From contig NZ_JBHRSZ010000001.1 of assembly GCF_042646085.1 (NCBI RefSeq), forward strand, positions 1 through 64,000: a stretch of 64,000 nucleotides of DNA, written 5' to 3'. The notes beneath the pieces were generated by a model. It ran no database searches, was not told the origin of the DNA, and worked only from the letters and a program-made list of their open reading frames with translations. The translations under genes and the position numbers were made by a program. This document shows, piece by piece, positions 36,974 through 46,682 of the stretch; position 1 is the stretch's first letter, and each line of letters begins with the position of its first letter. This DNA comes from Litoribrevibacter euphylliae. Lineage in GTDB: Bacteria; Pseudomonadota; Gammaproteobacteria; Pseudomonadales; Litoribrevibacteraceae.

Positions 36974-38860
36974 ATGGAAATTTCGATTCTTTTTAATATC
37001 AGTCTATGGACAACGGTATTAACCGCTTTGGGCGTAGCGATTTGGTTGTGGAGTCGTCGCCGAGAAGATGCGAGCTTGCCTGCTCTGGCTGGCTTCTGCT
37101 TGTCGATGGCGATCTGGTGTTTGGGTCATATCTTTGCTCTTCAACAACAGCCGCAATTTGCGGTGCCTTTGCTGTTAGCTAACCCCTTATTACCGACCAG
37201 TTTTTTGCATTTTGTCATTGTCTGGCTCAAAGATTCGGGGGTGTCTGCCTTTGGTTTAGAACGCCGAATTCCCTGGCTTTATGGTGTGGCTTTATTAGTG
37301 ACGGTCGCCAGTGTTTGGGCTGATGGTGGTTTTCTCTCGCCGTGGCTGGCATTTCCGAGTTTCTTTCATTTAGCCTTCGCTGGCTGGCTGAACTTAGCCT
37401 ACACCGTAGCTGTTGGAATCTTTGCGCACATTCTTCTGCTGTATGGTTTTAAGCGGAGTCAGGGCAATAAGCGCCGTTCTATCGTGGCGATTTTTGTGGT
37501 CGGCGCTTGGGGATTCTTATTGGCGACCAGTTTTATTTTGCCGTCGATTCCGAGTCATTTTTTTCCTTATCCGATGCTGGCGTTACCAAGCTATGCGGTG
37601 CTGGTGGCTTACTCAGTGGTACGTTATCGATTGGTGGAAGCCAACCGACTGGTGAGCCATGCCTTACAGTGGTTCGTGGTGTTGCTGGTGTCGATGTTGA
37701 TTATGGGCGGGGTGTTGGCGGTAATTGAACCGCTGGGTCTGGAAGAACTGTCGCATGTTCCCAACCTGCAATTATTGGTCTATTCGACGCTGTTATTACT
37801 GATTGCGTGGTTCTCTTATGAACCGGCGAGACGCTTCTCTGAACGATTAATTTACCCGGGCGGTAAGATTGAAGACGCCACTTTGAACAGTTGGGTGAGT
37901 AGGTTGAATCGGGTTACTTCCTGGCAGGAATTGGCAACAACCGTAGAAACAATGTGGTATCAGCGCAGTCATTACAAGGCCGGTGTGAGCATTGTCGATG
38001 CTGAAGGCGAACCCCATGTGGAAACAGAGCTTATGCCTCAGTTTACCTGTGTGAAACGGAGTCAGTGGCATTGTTACCTCAATGGTTGGGAAGACATTCC
38101 GCCTGCCAAGCATTACATGGCGGAGATTTTAGCGGCGATGTTGCCCAGTACTTGCGCCTCGTTAGAGCGATCTTTGCAATTGGCCAAAGTAGAAGCGCAA
38201 GCCGAGCGAGAGCGTATCGAACAGCGTCATTTGGTGGAACTGGGTGGACTCACAGCGGCGATTGCGCATGAGTTACGCAATCCATTAAACATCATCAATA
38301 TGGCTTCCGCTCAAACCGACCCATTGATTAAATCTCACATTCAAAACCAAGTGGCTCGGGCGGAGTTGTTGATTCGCGATACGCTCAGTTATGCCAGTAA
38401 CACTGAACTCAATAAAGCCGAATTGGATGTAATGGCACTGATTCATCAAGTGGTTGAGCAGATTGATGCCTTGTTTAAGGTTCATATTCGAGTGAACGGG
38501 CCCGATCGTTTAATGGGGGCATTTGATGCCCCGCGATTACAACAAGTGCTGATCAATATTTTGGAGAATTCAGCTGCGTTCATTGCTCAACAACCTGACG
38601 GCAAGATTTTACTGGAAGTCAGCAAGAGTGTTGACGAACTTGAGAGGCCTGTCTTGCAGTTAGCGCTTCATAACAATGGCCCAAAAATTCCAGGCGATAT
38701 GCAGGCGCACTTGTTCGAGCCTTTCATTAGTAAACGCAGTGGTGGCAGTGGCTTAGGCTTATCTATCGTGCGCCGTATTGTTGATGCGCATCAAGGCAGT
38801 ATTGAATACCGCGAAGACTGTGGTTGGCCAGTCAGCTTTATCGTGCGTTTGCCGGAATAA
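36974..38860 (+). CDS. 7TM sensor histidine kinase
   Basis: A 628-residue inner-membrane kinase with an N-terminal seven-helix sensor (about 1-285), a GAF-like or linker region (about 305-400), a coiled coil, HisKA with AHELRNPLNIIN and phospho-His432, and HATPase_c ending GGSGLGLSIVRRIVDAHQG. No receiver domain. It is 13 bases upstream of a sigma-54 activator that it very likely phosphorylates, and it is divergent from the CIO operon, making a respiratory or membrane signal plausible. Confidence 0.9.
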   Translation: MEISILFNISLWTTVLTALGVAIWLWSRRREDASLPALAGFCLSMAIWCLGHIFALQQQPQFAVPLLLANPLLPTSFLHFVIVWLKDSGVSAFGLERRIPWLYGVALLVTVASVWADGGFLSPWLAFPSFFHLAFAGWLNLAYTVAVGIFAHILLLYGFKRSQGNKRRSIVAIFVVGAWGFLLATSFILPSIPSHFFPYPMLALPSYAVLVAYSVVRYRLVEANRLVSHALQWFVVLLVSMLIMGGVLAVIEPLGLEELSHVPNLQLLVYSTLLLLIAWFSYEPARRFSERLIYPGGKIEDATLNSWVSRLNRVTSWQELATTVETMWYQRSHYKAGVSIVDAEGEPHVETELMPQFTCVKRSQWHCYLNGWEDIPPAKHYMAEILAAMLPSTCASLERSLQLAKVEAQAERERIEQRHLVELGGLTAAIAHELRNPLNIINMASAQTDPLIKSHIQNQVARAELLIRDTLSYASNTELNKAELDVMALIHQVVEQIDALFKVHIRVNGPDRLMGAFDAPRLQQVLINILENSAAFIAQQPDGKILLEVSKSVDELERPVLQLALHNNGPKIPGDMQAHLFEPFISKRSGGSGLGLSIVRRIVDAHQGSIEYREDCGWPVSFIVRLPE

Positions 38861-38873
38861 CAGGGAAGGCTCT

Positions 38874-40307
38874 ATGACTAAACAAATCGTAAAACAAGCA
38901 TCTGCCAAGTTATTGCTAGTGGATGACGAACGTGCCTTCTGCGAGCTGTGTTCACTGTGGCTTGAGCAAGCAGGCTATGAAGTGGTGAGCTGCGGTGATG
39001 GACAACAAGCCGAACTTGAATTTCTGAAGGCCGAGGCTGCGGGTGAATCCTTTGATTTGATCATTCATGATTTGGCGTTGCCACCGACCTTCAAGCCCGA
39101 AGATGGTCTGGCCTATCTCAAGCGTTATCGTTCAACGCCCGTGGTGGTTCTTACCGGGCATGATGAGCGCTCGTTGGCATTAAGGGCCATTGAACTGGGT
39201 GCGGAAGATTTTATCGCCAAGCCGGTTGATCCTGATTTTCTCAAAGTAATTGTCCAACGCACCGTTGAAAAACATCGTTTATTGCAACAGGTTCAGACTC
39301 TGGAAGACGAGCTTCAGAAACGACCGGGAGATGAATTGGGTTTGGTTGGTGTGAGTCAGAGTACGCAAGCCATTCGTGAACTCATCACCCGTATTGCACC
39401 AACGCAAGTCCCTGTATTCATTCAAGGCCCCAGTGGAACCGGTAAGGAAATCATTGCCAATGCTATTCATGCGTTAAGCGGACGTTCTGACCAAGCCTTT
39501 ATATCCGTTCATTGCGGTGCCATTCCAGCGGAGCTTTTAGAAAGCGAACTCTTTGGTTATAAGAAAGGTGCCTTTACCGGGGCGGAGAAGGATCGCAAAG
39601 GGCTATTGGAAATGGCAGATAAAGGCACGCTGTTCCTCGATGAAATTGGTGAGATGCCATTGGCGATGCAAGTCAAACTGCTGCGAGTCTTACAAGAAGG
39701 TAGCTTTTACCCAGTAGGCAGCCGTGAATTGGTGACCATTGATGTACGTTTGGTGTCTGCGACCAATCGGGATTTGCCTCTGGCGGTACAACAAGGGGAG
39801 TTTCGGGATGATCTCTACTATCGCATCAAAGGGCTAACCGTCACTACTCAGAGATTGGATGAACGTCGGGAAGATATTCCACCGTTACTGCGTTCTTTTC
39901 TTGATCGTTACAACGAACAACACAATACACAGTTAACCCTCTCACCTGAAGTTCTTGAGTGGTTCAACCATACCGACTGGCCAGGCAATGTTCGGGAACT
40001 GAAAAACACCTTGGAAAGTGCCGCTGCGATTTCGCTGGGACAACAAATTACAATGCAAGAATTAGCGCTGATTCGCAGTGACTTGATTCAGAACGACGCC
40101 TTTCCTGCGTCTACCTCTTCGATGACTATCTCCCCTTTAGAAGTGAATTTGGATAAACCTTTGGAAGAGCAAGTCAGTGCTTTGGAAATCCGATTGATAC
40201 AGGCGGCTATGGCTGCCAATGACAACAACAAAACCCGAAGTGCCCAGCAGTTAGGCATTACCCGCCAAGGCTTGATTAACAAGATAAATCGGTATGGGTT
40301 GGGGTAA
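38874..40307 (+). CDS. NtrC-family sigma-54-dependent response regulator
   Basis: A 477-residue activator: receiver with phospho-Asp66 (HDLALPP), AAA+ domain with Walker A GPSGTGKE and the sigma-54-contacting GAFTGA loop, and a Fis-type HTH at the C-terminus (SAQQLGITRQGLINKINRYG). AGGGAAGG precedes the ATG at 38874; the longer frame from 38778 runs into the kinase gene and is not supported. It should activate sigma-54 promoters under control of the 7TM kinase; the targets are unknown. Confidence 0.92.
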   Translation: MTKQIVKQASAKLLLVDDERAFCELCSLWLEQAGYEVVSCGDGQQAELEFLKAEAAGESFDLIIHDLALPPTFKPEDGLAYLKRYRSTPVVVLTGHDERSLALRAIELGAEDFIAKPVDPDFLKVIVQRTVEKHRLLQQVQTLEDELQKRPGDELGLVGVSQSTQAIRELITRIAPTQVPVFIQGPSGTGKEIIANAIHALSGRSDQAFISVHCGAIPAELLESELFGYKKGAFTGAEKDRKGLLEMADKGTLFLDEIGEMPLAMQVKLLRVLQEGSFYPVGSRELVTIDVRLVSATNRDLPLAVQQGEFRDDLYYRIKGLTVTTQRLDERREDIPPLLRSFLDRYNEQHNTQLTLSPEVLEWFNHTDWPGNVRELKNTLESAAAISLGQQITMQELALIRSDLIQNDAFPASTSSMTISPLEVNLDKPLEEQVSALEIRLIQAAMAANDNNKTRSAQQLGITRQGLINKINRYGLG

Positions 40308-40350
40308 GGGGAATCGATTTAATTTTGTTGGTACTTGTTTAGTTCAGGGT

Positions 40351-40380
40351 AGAAGGTGAAGCTATCTAACTTCACCTTCT
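40351..40380. terminator. hairpin terminator between convergent genes
   Basis: AGAAGGTGAAG and its perfect complement CTTCACCTTCT enclose an 8-base loop. The stem is 11 bases; the following T-tract is short (TATTTT). It sits between the sigma-54 regulator gene and the minus-strand giant repeat-protein gene. Confidence 0.75.
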
Positions 40381-40413
40381 AGCTATTTTAAGTAGTCTTA
40401 GCGGGTAATGTAA

Positions 40414-43400
40414 TTAGTTACTTAAAGTAATTGAATCCCATTCACGCCCATCTGATGGGTTAGTGTAATTATCATACTGTTGGAATTTGATTTTAAAGTC
40501 TCGTCCGTAATCAAAGTTTGGATCATTGCTTGTCTTAATTCTTGCTATTTCATTGTCTAAATTAATTGAAAATGTTTTTCCTACTTCACCAACATCAAGT
40601 TCTGTGGTTGAAACTATCTGATACCAAGTAACTCCATCATTGCTTATTGCTACACCGTCACTATTGTGATGACCGCTAAAGCTAGCAGGCATTGTATGTA
40701 GTTCGTCAGATGTTTCAGATTGGAAGAAGGATAAGGTGATATTACTTTGGTTTGTTAGATCTAAGGTTATAGTCCCTTCATTAAGGGTGAAGGTACCACT
40801 GGAGCTAACATCCATTCGTAAGCGACTAGAAATAACAGCAATTCTTCCCACTGAAGATGAACTGTAAAAATCCCAACCTTCGTTTGTACTCGGTAGTCCT
40901 TGGCTAAAGTCTTGTTGATATGCTAATGGGAGTTGCTCTGGGAGAATACGAATCTTTATTTTGTGTATGGATTGATCCCCTGTTGTGGTGTCTGTAAAGG
41001 TGATGTTTCCTTCGGCTGTTGTCCCAATCGTCATAGCGCTGGCATCCCAGCAAGCATCTAGAGCTGTGCTATTTCCTTGAGATAGATCCCCTTCATTGTT
41101 GGCTGGTAGTGTTAGCCAGGGCTGATCGCTGTTTGCTTGCCAATGCAGATCCATTTGGCTGATATTTGTTACTTCGAACGACTCACATCCGAAAGTGTCT
41201 GAAATTGAGTCTACGATATCGATTTCAATGGTTTGATTTGGTGTCACGCTGAGCCCTGAATAGCTAGCATCAATGGTAATGTTATCCCATTCGCGTCCAT
41301 CTGTAGGATAAGAATAATTATCGTACTGTTGGAATTTAAATTTCATTTCGGAAGTGTAGTTAAAGTTAGGATCATACTTAGTCTGGATCTTATTAATGAT
41401 TTCATCGAGATCAATAATATAATCCTGTCCTGCGTTACTAACTTCTAGCCTGGATGAATCTATTAATCGGTACCAGGTATTACCGTCGTTGCTAATAGCT
41501 ACACCATCACTGTTGTGATGACCGGTAAAGGATTCCGGCATTGGGTGAGGTTCGTCACCATGGTCGGACTGGAAAAAACTCAGTTGAGCACTTTGAACGC
41601 CAGCCATATCTATATTCATTACCATTTCATTCAAGCTGTATTGTCCGTTTGTTGATACATCCATACGAAGCTTGCCTGAAATGGTTTGAATTCTTCCATA
41701 GGCTGAATTGGACGAATAATAGCTCCAGTCATCGCCGGTTGGTAAGTCACTCTGAAAATCTTCCTCGAAAGGGAATCGATCCGTAGGATCTTGAATAACA
41801 ATAGAGACTATAGCCGAGTTTGAAACTGCACCCAACGTATCTTGGACTGTATAAGTAAAACTATCGATTAATGTATTGCTGTCGTTATGTGTATACAGAA
41901 TGCTGCCATCGTTGTTTATAGACACGCTGCCTGATGAAGGAAGAGAGGTTATATCTATACTGGTGACATCAATGCCGTCATCAGGATCAACATCATTGGT
42001 TGTCAGGTTAACAGTAGCGCTTTCCCCTTTAAGTAAGGAGATGCTGTCAGGTGATGCAACAGGGCTATCATTCAGTAAATTGATAGTTATGTTGGCTGTT
42101 GCTGTATTTGATGTAACACCTGCATTATCTTGAATAGTATAGGTAAAGCTATCCGTAGCCGTTTCACTTCCATTATGTGTATACGCTGCGCTTCCGTCGT
42201 TATTTACAATCAAGCTGCCATTGTTTGGAGGGCTTATGATGGTAATGCTGTTCAAATTCAAGCCTTCTACTAAATCACTATCATTTGCTGCGAGATCTAT
42301 TAGCCCTGTACCGGCTTCATCAACAGTCAGCGTGTCATTTTGAGCTTGAGGCGCCGTATTAATAACTTGTATCTCTATGGAGGTTATACTTTCTGTCGAA
42401 TATCGGTCAGTGATTTTTGCACTAATGGTGTGAATCCCACCGCTCAGTACTTTGCTAATGGATGATCCTGTGCCAATGGGTCCATAAATATCTGATTCCC
42501 AAGTAATAAACTGGCTGAGATCTCCATCTTCAACGTCATGCGCATTTCCTGAAAATGTGACTAAGTCGCCAGTTGAAAAGATATTACCTGCACTTGGAGA
42601 ACTGATAGATACAGCAGGTGGATTGTTCTGTACATGAATTCCGTAGACTGTATTGCTTCGAGTTCCGCTTGTACCAGATGCTCGTGCGCTGAGATTATGA
42701 GTGCCGGCGCTGAGCTGTGTTTGTAAAAAGTTTCCGTTACCAATTAATCCATCTTGATCGGAATTCCATACGATAGTTGCACTTATATCGCCATCAATAG
42801 GGGCTGTAGCTGTGGCGCTTAATTCAATTGTGTCATTGATGCTATAAACACTGCCATTAGAAGGAGACAGTATTTCAATGGTAATAAGGTCCTCAGCATT
42901 GAGAGGCGAGGTTTTTACGATGAAAAGATCACTTGCTTCATTGGTATCATCAATAACTAGATTTCGTGCTTTGCTACTGATAAGAGCTAGAGTGCCGTCA
43001 TCTGAAATATCTTCAATGGTACTGGAGTCGATTGCCTGAGCTGACTCATTATTAATTGCTATAAGATTTGAAGTATTGCTGGAGCGATCCCAGAAATAGA
43101 TATCTTGTTTTTGGTTATTATCCTCTTCCAGTACATCTTTAATTTCTGAATAGGCTATACCCAATCCATTTTGGGCTATTCGAATACTTCCAGCAACACT
43201 ATCGGACGATATTTTAATGGTGGTGTTGGTCGTTACGTCTCGAAGATATGCATGGGGTTGTGTAACCGTTGAGTCCGTATCAATTAAGTCACCTGCGAAG
43301 GTGAATGCTACGGAAGAACCATCTCCTGAAATACTGAACCCTCTAATGGTCGCATGGGTATTCTTACTTAACTCATTATTTGACGAAACGCTTATAAGGT

Positions 43401-45267
43401 TTTTGGATTGAGTTGTAATGTCATACAAGTACAGATTGGACGATGATATGACGCTTTGAGTGACAAGATTTGTTGCCCGGGATGAGAAAACCACGTAATT
43501 GCCATCTGAAGAAATTTCTGCGTTATAGCTACTGTCGTTTGCTTCTTCTCCATTAAGCCCTGTGGATATGCGTGTTGTTATACGATTTTGGCGATCGTAG
43601 AGGAAAATATCATCTTTGCCATTGCTGTCATTTGAAACAATGTCACTCGCACTTGAGCTGTATACAATGTACCGGCCGTCTTTAGATATACCTCCAACTC
43701 TGCTATTGCCAGATGCTGCTTCCATTGTGGTAGATATAGATATTAACTCTGTTGTGCCAGCAGCAATGTCTCTGACAAAGATCTGTTCATAGCTGGATGA
43801 GTTTGAAAGAAGATCATCTGAATTTGATGAAAAGACAACAAGGTTGGCATCGTCATTGATTGCTATATATGTGTAGGTGTTGACACCAGAGATTAACTCT
43901 TGCTCTTCATTGGTTAAGGACACTCTAATAACGTTTCCAGTTACATTATCACGGCGAAAAATATCTGTTTTATTATTGTTGTCGTTACTGATTACATTGT
44001 CTGCATAAGTTGAAAAAACGGTATATCGACCATCAGAAGATATTTTTCCCGTAGTTGTTTTGTTATTAAGGTTTTCAAAGTCGTGTGTAACAGATCCTTT
44101 GATAATACGCCCATGCTCAAGACCGTCACTGATGTTATTGTTATCGGTGTCTGGTTTTGTGGGTAATAGATTCAGTGCTGTTTCATCAGAATCTGATAGA
44201 CCATCTTTATCGGAATCTATTTCTATAGGTCGATTAACTTGTGCAACCCATCCTTTCTGATTTCCACTGGGGTTATACCCCCAACCCACAATAGTCTTTC
44301 CATCATCGGATATTCCTGTTGCTGCTCTTAGTTTCCATGCATTAACAGAGCAACTGGAACCATTACAGTTATTAATGTCGACCGAATAATCTTGCTCTAA
44401 TACATCGAGCAGTTTTCGCATTCCCTGACTTTCATTCCAAATGAAGGCGGAGCGCTTACTACCAAAGCAACTTTCTCCAATGACTGTTGATCCATCAGCA
44501 GAGACTGCCCATGCCTGGCTATAACAGCCTGTTTCTAATGTACCTAAAGGCTGCATACCTCCATCTTGGGTCCATCGGAATGCCATGTAACCATTATCAT
44601 CCAGAGAATAGCCAACTACGGTACCGTTGTCTGAAACATCGGTTGCTTGGCTATAAAAATTGCCGCCAGGTAAATCCCCTAAAGGCGTCATTCCTTCAGC
44701 TGAAGTCCAAAAAAAAGCTTCGTACTCGGGAGTTTGTCCAACAATGTTATTAGCTATGTTGGTGCCTGCAATATACTCACCTTGATTTGATATGGCGTTA
44801 ACTCGAACTGATGAATAAGGTCTTGAGTCTAATGGCGGAATATCAGTTTTGTTTCCTGATGTCTCCCAGTAGAAACCATTACCGCTGGAAATATCTGATC
44901 CAACAATAATTTCACCGTTAGCGGTTATATCGCCAGGCATCAGGTAATTTGAATTGAGAAGGGAATTTAGACTTTCAGTATCTTCCCCTTTATTCCAGAT
45001 AAATGCTTCGGAACTACTGATTGCTCCAATACACACTTCGCCAGAGTTGGAGCATGATGTAACGTCATACGTTGCTATTGGCTGAAAACCGTCTTGTTCA
45101 CTCCATTTTAAGCCTTCTTTACCGAAGATTATTTGAGCATTCGGTGAAACACCAATAACTTCTTTATCATTTACTTCTGTGAGTGTACTGAATGCATGGA
45201 GAGGTGTGGATAGAACCATTAAAGATGAGAGACCTATACAGCTAAGTATAGAAAAATGCTTGTGCAT
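40414..45267 (-). CDS. large secreted modular repeat protein (HAF / PD40 / Ig-cadherin-like)
   Basis: A 1617-residue exported protein with signal peptide (SCIGLSSLMVLSTPLHAF). From the N-terminus: HAF-type repeats (MTPLGDLPGGNFYSQATDVS, MQPLGTLETGCYSQAWAVS) to about 345; a thrombospondin-type-3-like Asp-rich calcium segment (DSDKDGLSDSDETALN); TolB/PD40-like beta-propeller repeats about 395-805; two Ig/PKD-like units about 810-1000; two cadherin-like/VCBS-type repeats (NDTLTVDEAGTGLIDL, PDSISLLKGESATVNL); then two copies of a C-terminal jelly-roll-like domain (each with SGHHNSDGVAISNDG or TGHHNSDGVAISNDG) around a Big-type spacer. No sorting signal is evident. Likely cell-surface or secreted; ligand unknown. 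AT-richer than the genes to its left. Confidence 0.8.
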   Translation of the reverse strand: MHKHFSILSCIGLSSLMVLSTPLHAFSTLTEVNDKEVIGVSPNAQIIFGKEGLKWSEQDGFQPIATYDVTSCSNSGEVCIGAISSSEAFIWNKGEDTESLNSLLNSNYLMPGDITANGEIIVGSDISSGNGFYWETSGNKTDIPPLDSRPYSSVRVNAISNQGEYIAGTNIANNIVGQTPEYEAFFWTSAEGMTPLGDLPGGNFYSQATDVSDNGTVVGYSLDDNGYMAFRWTQDGGMQPLGTLETGCYSQAWAVSADGSTVIGESCFGSKRSAFIWNESQGMRKLLDVLEQDYSVDINNCNGSSCSVNAWKLRAATGISDDGKTIVGWGYNPSGNQKGWVAQVNRPIEIDSDKDGLSDSDETALNLLPTKPDTDNNNISDGLEHGRIIKGSVTHDFENLNNKTTTGKISSDGRYTVFSTYADNVISNDNNNKTDIFRRDNVTGNVIRVSLTNEEQELISGVNTYTYIAINDDANLVVFSSNSDDLLSNSSSYEQIFVRDIAAGTTELISISTTMEAASGNSRVGGISKDGRYIVYSSSASDIVSNDSNGKDDIFLYDRQNRITTRISTGLNGEEANDSSYNAEISSDGNYVVFSSRATNLVTQSVISSSNLYLYDITTQSKNLISVSSNNELSKNTHATIRGFSISGDGSSVAFTFAGDLIDTDSTVTQPHAYLRDVTTNTTIKISSDSVAGSIRIAQNGLGIAYSEIKDVLEEDNNQKQDIYFWDRSSNTSNLIAINNESAQAIDSSTIEDISDDGTLALISSKARNLVIDDTNEASDLFIVKTSPLNAEDLITIEILSPSNGSVYSINDTIELSATATAPIDGDISATIVWNSDQDGLIGNGNFLQTQLSAGTHNLSARASGTSGTRSNTVYGIHVQNNPPAVSISSPSAGNIFSTGDLVTFSGNAHDVEDGDLSQFITWESDIYGPIGTGSSISKVLSGGIHTISAKITDRYSTESITSIEIQVINTAPQAQNDTLTVDEAGTGLIDLAANDSDLVEGLNLNSITIISPPNNGSLIVNNDGSAAYTHNGSETATDSFTYTIQDNAGVTSNTATANITINLLNDSPVASPDSISLLKGESATVNLTTNDVDPDDGIDVTSIDITSLPSSGSVSINNDGSILYTHNDSNTLIDSFTYTVQDTLGAVSNSAIVSIVIQDPTDRFPFEEDFQSDLPTGDDWSYYSSNSAYGRIQTISGKLRMDVSTNGQYSLNEMVMNIDMAGVQSAQLSFFQSDHGDEPHPMPESFTGHHNSDGVAISNDGNTWYRLIDSSRLEVSNAGQDYIIDLDEIINKIQTKYDPNFNYTSEMKFKFQQYDNYSYPTDGREWDNITIDASYSGLSVTPNQTIEIDIVDSISDTFGCESFEVTNISQMDLHWQANSDQPWLTLPANNEGDLSQGNSTALDACWDASAMTIGTTAEGNITFTDTTTGDQSIHKIKIRILPEQLPLAYQQDFSQGLPSTNEGWDFYSSSSVGRIAVISSRLRMDVSSSGTFTLNEGTITLDLTNQSNITLSFFQSETSDELHTMPASFSGHHNSDGVAISNDGVTWYQIVSTTELDVGEVGKTFSINLDNEIARIKTSNDPNFDYGRDFKIKFQQYDNYTNPSDGREWDSITLSN

Positions 45268-45523
45268 CTACTTATTTCCTTATTAGTAGTGTTTTGAACT
45301 AAATATTTCAGATTGTTTGTTTTTAGTTCGATTAACAATATACCTGAGGTTGTTTTACATCCTTTTTTGCAGCAGCCAGCATAGATAGCTACGGTTTTTT
45401 CGACAATGTTAAATTACCTTAAAGCCAGTAAGGTAGGGAGGATTGAGGCTGGTTTAGGTTAAAAGTATTAATATTTATGTATACCCGTTTATCGATTTCT
45501 GGTTCACTTTTCTTTATTTTTTG

Positions 45524-45539
45524 CTGTATATTTTTACAG
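45524..45539. promoter_or_regulatory. LexA (SOS) box upstream of umuD
   Basis: CTGTATATTTTTACAG matches the gammaproteobacterial SOS consensus CTG-N10-CAG with the preferred TATATATA-like core. It lies 25 bases before the umuD ATG, so SOS induction of umuD is expected. Confidence 0.92.
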
Positions 45540-45563
45540 TTATTTTGGTGAAGTGAATAAACT

Positions 45564-45989
45564 ATGAAAGTTGTTCATATCGCTCGGAGTGAGATATCGA
45601 AGCTAAGCTTCTTTACATCTTGGGTTGCTGCAGGGTTTCCAAGCCCGGCGGACGATTATGCCGAGCGCAGCTTGAGTATTGATGAGTTGTTGATTAAGCA
45701 CCCTTCTGCGACGTATTTAGTACGTGCTTCTGGGGACTCTATGATTCGTAGAGGTATCTTCGACCAAGACATTTTGATTGTCGATCGCTCCATTGAAGCC
45801 AAAGATGGCGATATTGTGATTGCGGCATTTAATGGTGAGTTAACTTGTAAGTATTTGGATTTAACGAAGCGTTGTTTAGTAGCTGCAAACCCGAAATTCC
45901 CTCCAATTCCTATCCATGATGAACAAGATCTCTTAATCGAAGGGGTTGTGATTTCATCCATCCGGTTGCATCGCGCATGTACGCGTTAG
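45564..45989 (+). CDS. umuD: UmuD, SOS mutagenesis autopeptidase subunit
   Basis: A 141-residue S24-family protein. The catalytic dyad is visible as Ser59 (ASGDSM) and Lys96 (GELTCKYL), at the spacing of E. coli UmuD Ser60/Lys97. The self-cleavage site is probably the Ala-Gly in WVAAGFPSPADDY (E. coli uses Cys-Gly). RecA filament promotes cleavage to UmuD', which joins UmuC to form Pol V. Here the downstream umuC is broken after 33 codons, so Pol V would not form from this locus. Confidence 0.95.
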   Translation: MKVVHIARSEISKLSFFTSWVAAGFPSPADDYAERSLSIDELLIKHPSATYLVRASGDSMIRRGIFDQDILIVDRSIEAKDGDIVIAAFNGELTCKYLDLTKRCLVAANPKFPPIPIHDEQDLLIEGVVISSIRLHRACTR

Positions 45990-46189
45990 TGGACTGCAAT
46001 TCATTCTTTGCCAGTTGTGAACAAGTCTTTCGACCTGATTTAAGGGGGAAGCCTGTTGTTGTATTGAGTAATAACGTACTTGTATATTTAAAAAAATTGA
46101 CTATAGGTGTTTTTTTAAAATTCAGTCTCTTATTTGTTTTAATTAGTCCGCTTATACTGCCAGTAAAATGGACTGAAAAGCTTAAATAG
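45977..46189 (+). pseudogene. umuC: UmuC (DNA polymerase V catalytic subunit), truncated after codon 33
   Basis: The frame opens with MYALVDCNSFFASCEQVFRP and matches UmuC family sequence through VVVLSNN (codons 1-33, to base 46075), starting 13 bases inside the umuD end. After Asn33 the next residues (VLVYLKKLTIGVFLKF) do not resemble UmuC, which should continue DGC; the frame stops at 46189. The catalytic palm and the rest are absent, and no further umuC sequence appears downstream in the window. This marks an insertion or deletion boundary at about 46075. Confidence 0.92.
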
Positions 46190-46300
46190 GTCCATTAAAT
46201 CAACTTGTATCAGCCTAGTAACTTTAATTTAATCAATTCTGTCCAACGACCCTTAGATCAAATTAAAAGAGTCCATAGCTATTACTCAGTGAAAGTAAGG
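46076..46300. other. AT-rich boundary segment of the inserted island
   Basis: No gene is evident apart from the umuC run-off frame. The segment carries four same-orientation GTCC motifs at 46146, 46190, 46241 and 46271, each preceded by a TTAAT/AATTAA-like stretch, spaced 30-51 bases. One TGGAC in the opposite sense lies at 46169. Clustered direct motifs at an insertion boundary could be recombinase-binding sites; this is inference only. Confidence 0.35.
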
Positions 46301-46621
46301 CTAGTCTTTTCTCTCTGTGTTTGAAGTTAATTGTTGAATGAGAGCTTTCTGTTTATCTTCACTCAATCTGTTTATAAGGCAGAGAAGTTCAGCTGTGATA
46401 TCAGATTCACAGAAGAAAAAAGCGACAGGTACACCAAGCTCATCAGCCATCTTTTTTAAGGTGTCATAATCTGGCGTATGACGACCTTTTTCATAATGAT
46501 TCATACGACTGCTGGCCGAGCTGGCTTCCATTCCAAGACGAATTCCCAACTCACGCTGGCTAATGCCTTTCTTTTTGCGTGCTTGGTATAAACGCTTAGT
46601 GAAGGGACTTGAACTGGACAA
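46301..46621 (-). CDS. XRE-family HTH regulator of the island
   Basis: A 106-residue repressor-type protein. The N-terminal HTH_3 domain (KKKGISQRELGIRLGMEASSASSRMNHYEKGRHTP) is followed by a short C-terminal helix (SEDKQKALIQQL). Only a TTG start (46621) or a later one is possible, since a stop lies five codons upstream. It is divergent from the wHTH-like gene, and the two palindromes between them are its likely operators. Related regulators control restriction-modification or prophage genes. Confidence 0.85.
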   Translation of the reverse strand: MSSSSPFTKRLYQARKKKGISQRELGIRLGMEASSASSRMNHYEKGRHTPDYDTLKKMADELGVPVAFFFCESDITAELLCLINRLSEDKQKALIQQLTSNTERKD

Positions 46622-46648
46622 AGGGTGTTCATCTTATTTCGACCTATG

Positions 46649-46669
46649 ATACTTAGATTGTCTAAGTAT
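46649..46669. promoter_or_regulatory. palindromic operator O1 of the XRE regulator
   Basis: ATACTTAGA (46649-46657), a 3-base spacer and TCTAAGTAT (46661-46669) form a perfect 9-base inverted repeat. It shares half-site ATACTTAG and spacing with a second palindrome 34 bases downstream. Confidence 0.85.
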
Positions 46670-46682
46670 ATTACTGTTGTGT

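Noticed and set aside
38778..38873. N-terminal extension of the sigma-54 regulator
   Set aside because: The extension overlaps the kinase C-terminus and lacks a ribosome binding site, while AGGGAAGG precedes the ATG at 38874.
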